Shown here one piece after another: positions 63,525 to 64,000 of a stretch of DNA of 64,000 nt. How positions within the stretch are numbered: position 1 is the first letter of the stretch; each line of letters opens with the position of its first letter. The stretch spans positions 137,213-201,212 of the forward strand of contig JBOGLA010000016.1 in the NCBI GenBank assembly GCA_050746185.1. The letters are read 5' to 3'. A program made the translations under genes and the position numbers. This DNA comes from PALSA-188 sp050746185 (GTDB taxonomy: Bacteria; Acidobacteriota; Terriglobia; Terriglobales; Acidobacteriaceae). A model generated the notes under the pieces. The model was given only the letters and a program-made list of their open reading frames with translations. It did no database searches and was not told where the DNA came from.

Positions 63525-64000
63525 TTAGTCTCCGGCAGCGATTGAGCCTGTCACATCGCCCCTCAAGGCGATCTGACAGGCGAATTCAGTCGGCGTTCGT
63601 TCTCCCAGTGATCGGTGAGGACGACTCTCATTATATTCACGCCTCCACGCCTCGATCATCTGCTTGGCCTCGGTCAGTGTCCCGAACCAGTGCGCATCCA
63701 AACATTCCGCCCGCAGCGTCCCGTTGAATGATTCTACGTATGCATTGTCGGTCGGTTTCCCGGGCCGCGAAAAGTCGATCTGCACCTGATTGTGGTATGC
63801 CCACAAGTCCATGCTCTGGCTGGTGAACTCCGATCCGTTATCGCAAAATAACAACTTCGGCACTCCTCGCTGCTGCTGAATAACATTCAAGGCTCGAACC
63901 ACATCCTCCCCTTTTAGACTCTGGCCTACTTCAATGGCCAGGCTTTCCCTTGTGAACAGATCCAGAATCGTCAACGCACGGAACCGCCGTCCATCTGCTA
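63525..64000 (-). mobile_element. IS3-family transposase OrfB, partial (5' end outside window)
   Basis: The frame is open to the right window edge. About 158 residues are seen: ADGRRFRALTILDLFTRE, the second Asp in LLFCDNGSEFTS, and the Glu in NAYVESFNGTLRAECLD of the DDE integrase core, then WRREYNESRPHRSLGERTP, which ends most IS3 OrfB proteins. The first catalytic Asp lies near the window edge. OrfA and the outer repeat are not in the window. Confidence 0.9.

Noticed and set aside
1..64000. CRISPR array or complete tRNA/rRNA genes
   Set aside because: No regularly spaced repeats and no full tRNA or rRNA pattern were seen; the only tRNA-like sequence is the fragment at 27315-27367.

Overview
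The window looks like a chromosomal stretch from a soil-type Acidobacteriota genome. This is inferred from two very long Oar-type TonB-dependent receptors (carboxypeptidase-like N-terminal domain, about 1050 and 1200 residues), an ECF sigma / coiled-coil anti-sigma pair, many sugar-acid enzymes, and an accessory zone rich in mobile elements. No ribosomal or housekeeping marker is present to fix the genus.

Region 1 (1-25.1 kb) is a carbohydrate / sugar-acid catabolic cluster. A short minus-strand arm (PhyH-type dioxygenase, SDR dehydrogenase, glycosidase-like propeller protein) diverges from a long plus-strand arm: ThDP enzyme, DUF4432-like mutarotase, two enolase-superfamily sugar-acid dehydratases, a six-hairpin glycosidase-like protein, three SDRs, PIG-L deacetylase, ceramidase-like amidohydrolase, class III aminotransferase, MFS transporter, MBL-fold hydrolase, mannonate dehydratase, SMP-30 lactonase and HpcH/HpaI aldolase. 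Dehydrogenase, lactonase, dehydratase and aldolase together spell a non-phosphorylative sugar-acid route.

Region 2 (25.1-38.7 kb) is a defence island in a decayed mobile setting: a truncated IS1182-type transposase, a 3' fragment of a tRNA-Pro gene, a phosphoesterase fragment, then a complete type III CBASS operon (TRIP13-like ATPase, two HORMA-type proteins, CD-NTase, S-4TM pore-forming effector) with a divergent XRE regulator. Next come two minus-strand genes (one of unknown function, one predicted regulator) and a complete bacterial ubiquitin-like conjugation operon (DUF2604-type ubiquitin-like protein, CEHH/E2-like protein, JAB peptidase, E1). A tyrosine-integrase remnant and a tandem pair of XRE genes close the island.

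Region 3 (38.9-52.0 kb) is, in my reading, one lasso-peptide system. On the plus strand are ECF sigma, anti-sigma, TonB-dependent receptor and an S9 peptidase that fits the lasso isopeptidase role. On the minus strand, converging on it, are an ABC exporter (frameshifted), B1 (PqqD-like), B2 (transglutaminase-like), C (asparagine-synthetase-like cyclase) and, last, a 44-codon precursor gene with a strong ribosome binding site and a terminator. The gene set resembles the proteobacterial astexin-type clusters.

Region 4 (52-64 kb) holds an IS91-type element with its tyrosine recombinase, a gene fragment, two divergent HTH regulators of related architecture, a FitAB/VapBC toxin-antitoxin pair, an orphan VapB remnant, a second Oar-type receptor and the end of an IS3-family transposase cut by the window edge.
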